From CAMAVH01 sp964628235 (GTDB taxonomy: Bacteria; Pseudomonadota; Alphaproteobacteria; SMXQ01), in assembly GCA_964628235.1 (NCBI GenBank), contig CAZVLU010000012.1, forward strand, positions 12,848 to 76,847: a DNA stretch of 64,000 nt. Direction: 5' to 3'. This document shows, piece by piece, positions 62,749 through 64,000 of this stretch. Below the pieces are notes generated by a model. That model had not been told where the DNA came from. It saw nothing but the letters and a program-made list of their open reading frames with translations, and made no database searches. Both the position numbers and the translations under genes were made by a program. Position 1 is the first letter of the stretch. Each line of letters opens with the position of its first letter.

Positions 62749-64000
62749 TGCGCGACGCTTTCCGTCGCGCCGCGCCGGGCGCGGCGGCGGATCGGGCCGG
62801 ATGCCTCCGATGAAGCTCCGGCTTTCTCGACGATTTCCGCGAGTGCTGCGAGGGTGGGCGCGTCGAAGACGGCGCGCAGCGGGATGTCGGCGCCGAGGAC
62901 GTCGCGGATGCGGGCGACGAGGCGGACGGCGAGGAGGGAGTGGCCGCCAAGGGCGAAGAAGTTGTCGTCGCGTCCGGCGCGGGCGCCGTCGAGCAAGCCG
63001 GCCCAGATCTCGGCCAGCGCGCGCTCGGTCTCGCTGGCGGGGGGCGCGGCGACGGGGGCGTCGTCGTTGGCCTCCGGGGCGGGCAGGCGGGCGCGGTCGA
63101 GCTTGCCGTTGATGGTGAGCGGCAGTTCGGCGAGGCCGAGAATGCGGCGCGGCACCATCCATGCGGGCAGGGCGGCGGCGAGCGTGGCGCGCAGGTCTTG
63201 TTCCTCGGCGGCGGCGACCGACGGTCCGACCAGCCAGGCGATCAGGGCGCGCGCCTCGCCGTCGCCGCGCGGCTCGACCACGGCGGCGCGACCCGTGGCG
63301 GCGCGCAGGGCGGCCTCGATCTCGCCCGGCTCGATGCGAAAGCCGCGCAGCTTGATCTGGCGGTCGCGCCGGCCGAGATAGGCGATGGCGCCGTCGGCGA
63401 GGCGGCGCACGCGGTCGCCGGTGCGGTACATGCGGGCGCCGGGTTCGGCGGCGAACGGATCGGCGAGGAAGGCGGCGGCGGTGAGGGCGGCGCGCCCGAC
63501 ATAGCCGTGCGCGAGGCCTTCGCCGCCGATGTAAAGCTCGCCGGCGACGCCGCGCGGCACCGGCGCCAAGCGCTCGTCGAGCACGTAAAGCCGCGTCGAA
63601 CGGATCGGAAGGCCGATGGGCACGTTCCGCGCGCCCTCGGGCACCGTCTCGATCGGGTGGTAGGAGGCGAAGGTTGTCGTCTCGGTCGGGCCATAAACAT
63701 GTACCAAGCGCATGTTGGGCCAACGGGTCCGAGCCTGGCGCACCGCGTCGGGATCGGCGGCTTCGCCACCGAACAGGAGCTCTTTGAGATGACCGAAGAT
63801 ATCTTCCCGAGCATGCGCCGCGCGGTTGAATAGCGCGGTGGTGAGAAACAAGGCCTCGATCCGCCTGCTTTGCAGTGCGTTGGCGAGGGCGGGGTCGGAT
63901 AGCAGGGCGTCGCGCGCGACGATCACCGTGGTGCCGCCGTTGAGCAGCGCGCACCAGATCTCGTAGGTCGCGGCGTCGAACGCCGTGGTCGCCGCCTGGG
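62745..64000 (-). CDS. Non-ribosomal peptide synthetase, C-terminal A-T end (continues beyond window)
   Basis: Last 418 residues of an NRPS whose start lies past the right edge. The A domain enters at TTAFDAATYEIWCALLNGG (A4), then HVYGPTETTTFASY (A5), GELYIGGEGLAHGY, MYRTGDRVRRL (A7), GRRDRQIKLRGFRIEPGEIE (A8) and INGKLDRARLPA (A10). A carrier domain follows with FFALGGHSLLAVRL. Pocket residues read roughly D-A-Y-F-L-G-V-T-F, closest to aliphatic (Ile/Val-type) codes in my memory, a low-confidence call. It ends without C or TE, so the product passes to the next NRPS, whose C1 accepts it. The coding DNA has extreme GC bias and repeated GCG/CGC runs. Confidence 0.92.
   Translation of the reverse strand, partial: QAATTAFDAATYEIWCALLNGGTTVIVARDALLSDPALANALQSRRIEALFLTTALFNRAAHAREDIFGHLKELLFGGEAADPDAVRQARTRWPNMRLVHVYGPTETTTFASYHPIETVPEGARNVPIGLPIRSTRLYVLDERLAPVPRGVAGELYIGGEGLAHGYVGRAALTAAAFLADPFAAEPGARMYRTGDRVRRLADGAIAYLGRRDRQIKLRGFRIEPGEIEAALRAATGRAAVVEPRGDGEARALIAWLVGPSVAAAEEQDLRATLAAALPAWMVPRRILGLAELPLTINGKLDRARLPAPEANDDAPVAAPPASETERALAEIWAGLLDGARAGRDDNFFALGGHSLLAVRLVARIRDVLGADIPLRAVFDAPTLAALAEIVEKAGASSEASGPIRRRARRGATESVAQ

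Noticed and set aside
62749..63954. An open frame runs upstream of the NRPS start to 63954, giving an apparent 2664-aa protein
   Set aside because: The extra 402 residues are Arg/Pro-rich with no domain, and the other frame encodes real A-T sequence that stops exactly at the ATGA overlap. It is an artefact of high GC.
1..64000. CRISPR arrays, tRNA or rRNA genes
   Set aside because: I saw no regularly spaced short repeats and no cloverleaf-like or ribosomal sequence on either strand.

Overview
The window reads as a high-GC alphaproteobacterial chromosome, most likely Hyphomicrobiales (a Bradyrhizobium/Beijerinckiaceae-like background). This is inferred from the serine recombinase-DUF2924-DUF3489 locus, the abundance of TctC-like (Bug) binding proteins, and IS6/IS1182/IS5 elements of rhizobial type. 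There are no rRNA or tRNA genes and no CRISPR array. Most of it looks like an accessory catabolic island assembled by insertion sequences; the right-hand 12 kb is a more uniformly GC-rich natural-product locus.

Layout: (1) 1-2341, minus-strand serine recombinase (cut by the window edge) with DUF2924 and DUF3489 partners in ATGA overlaps, then broken ParB and IclR pieces. (2) 2383-13686, a ten-gene aromatic-degradation run: reductase and Rieske oxygenase, zinc alcohol dehydrogenase, COG0523 GTPase, frameshifted SnoaL-like protein, dihydroxyphthalate-decarboxylase-like protein, VOC extradiol-type dioxygenase, aldehyde dehydrogenase, orphan Bug binding protein, and a citrate-synthase-like protein with an N-terminal HTH. 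(3) 13671-14315, IS6 and IS5 relics. (4) 14576-20478, TAXI-TRAP transporter plus TauD dioxygenase, SDR and a second TauD. (5) 21153-24382, ornithine-cyclodeaminase-like enzyme, Bug protein and decarboxylase-like protein. (6) 24491-30592, an IS5 element and two near-identical IS1182 copies in the same orientation flanking a complete nitrate/taurine-type ABC transporter. (7) 31044-39174, a second catabolic block (cupin, Bug protein, VOC dioxygenase, hydratase-aldolase, SnoaL; LysR regulator; divergent SDR, Rieske alpha subunit and small beta-like subunit). (8) 39443-42062, IS-scarred stretch with a stranded DegT-type aminotransferase. (9) 42203-49973, TauD, alpha/beta hydrolase, two Bug proteins, a convergent pair of paralogous cupins, and a MatB-type malonyl-CoA synthetase. 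(10) 50030-50695, transposase debris. (11) 50942-52344, a ParA-like ATPase overlapping a DUF697 membrane protein. (12) 52372-64000, minus strand: two overlapping NRPS genes, a TauD/SyrP-like oxygenase, a RiPP-maturation-type radical SAM protein and a phosphopantetheinyl transferase.

How the genes may work together: the catabolic blocks repeat one theme, a periplasmic binding protein bundled with oxygenases, ring-cleavage-type VOC proteins, decarboxylase or aldolase, and dehydrogenases. This suggests several parallel routes for aromatic or carboxylated substrates, each with its own capture protein. Five TctC-like proteins occur without any TctA/TctB membrane partner in the window. The NRPS operon is the best candidate for an undescribed system: it couples an NRPS with a radical SAM enzyme of a family normally found with ribosomal peptides. 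By-eye code reading gives phenylalanine for the last adenylation domain.

All assignments come from reading motifs by eye; no database search was run.
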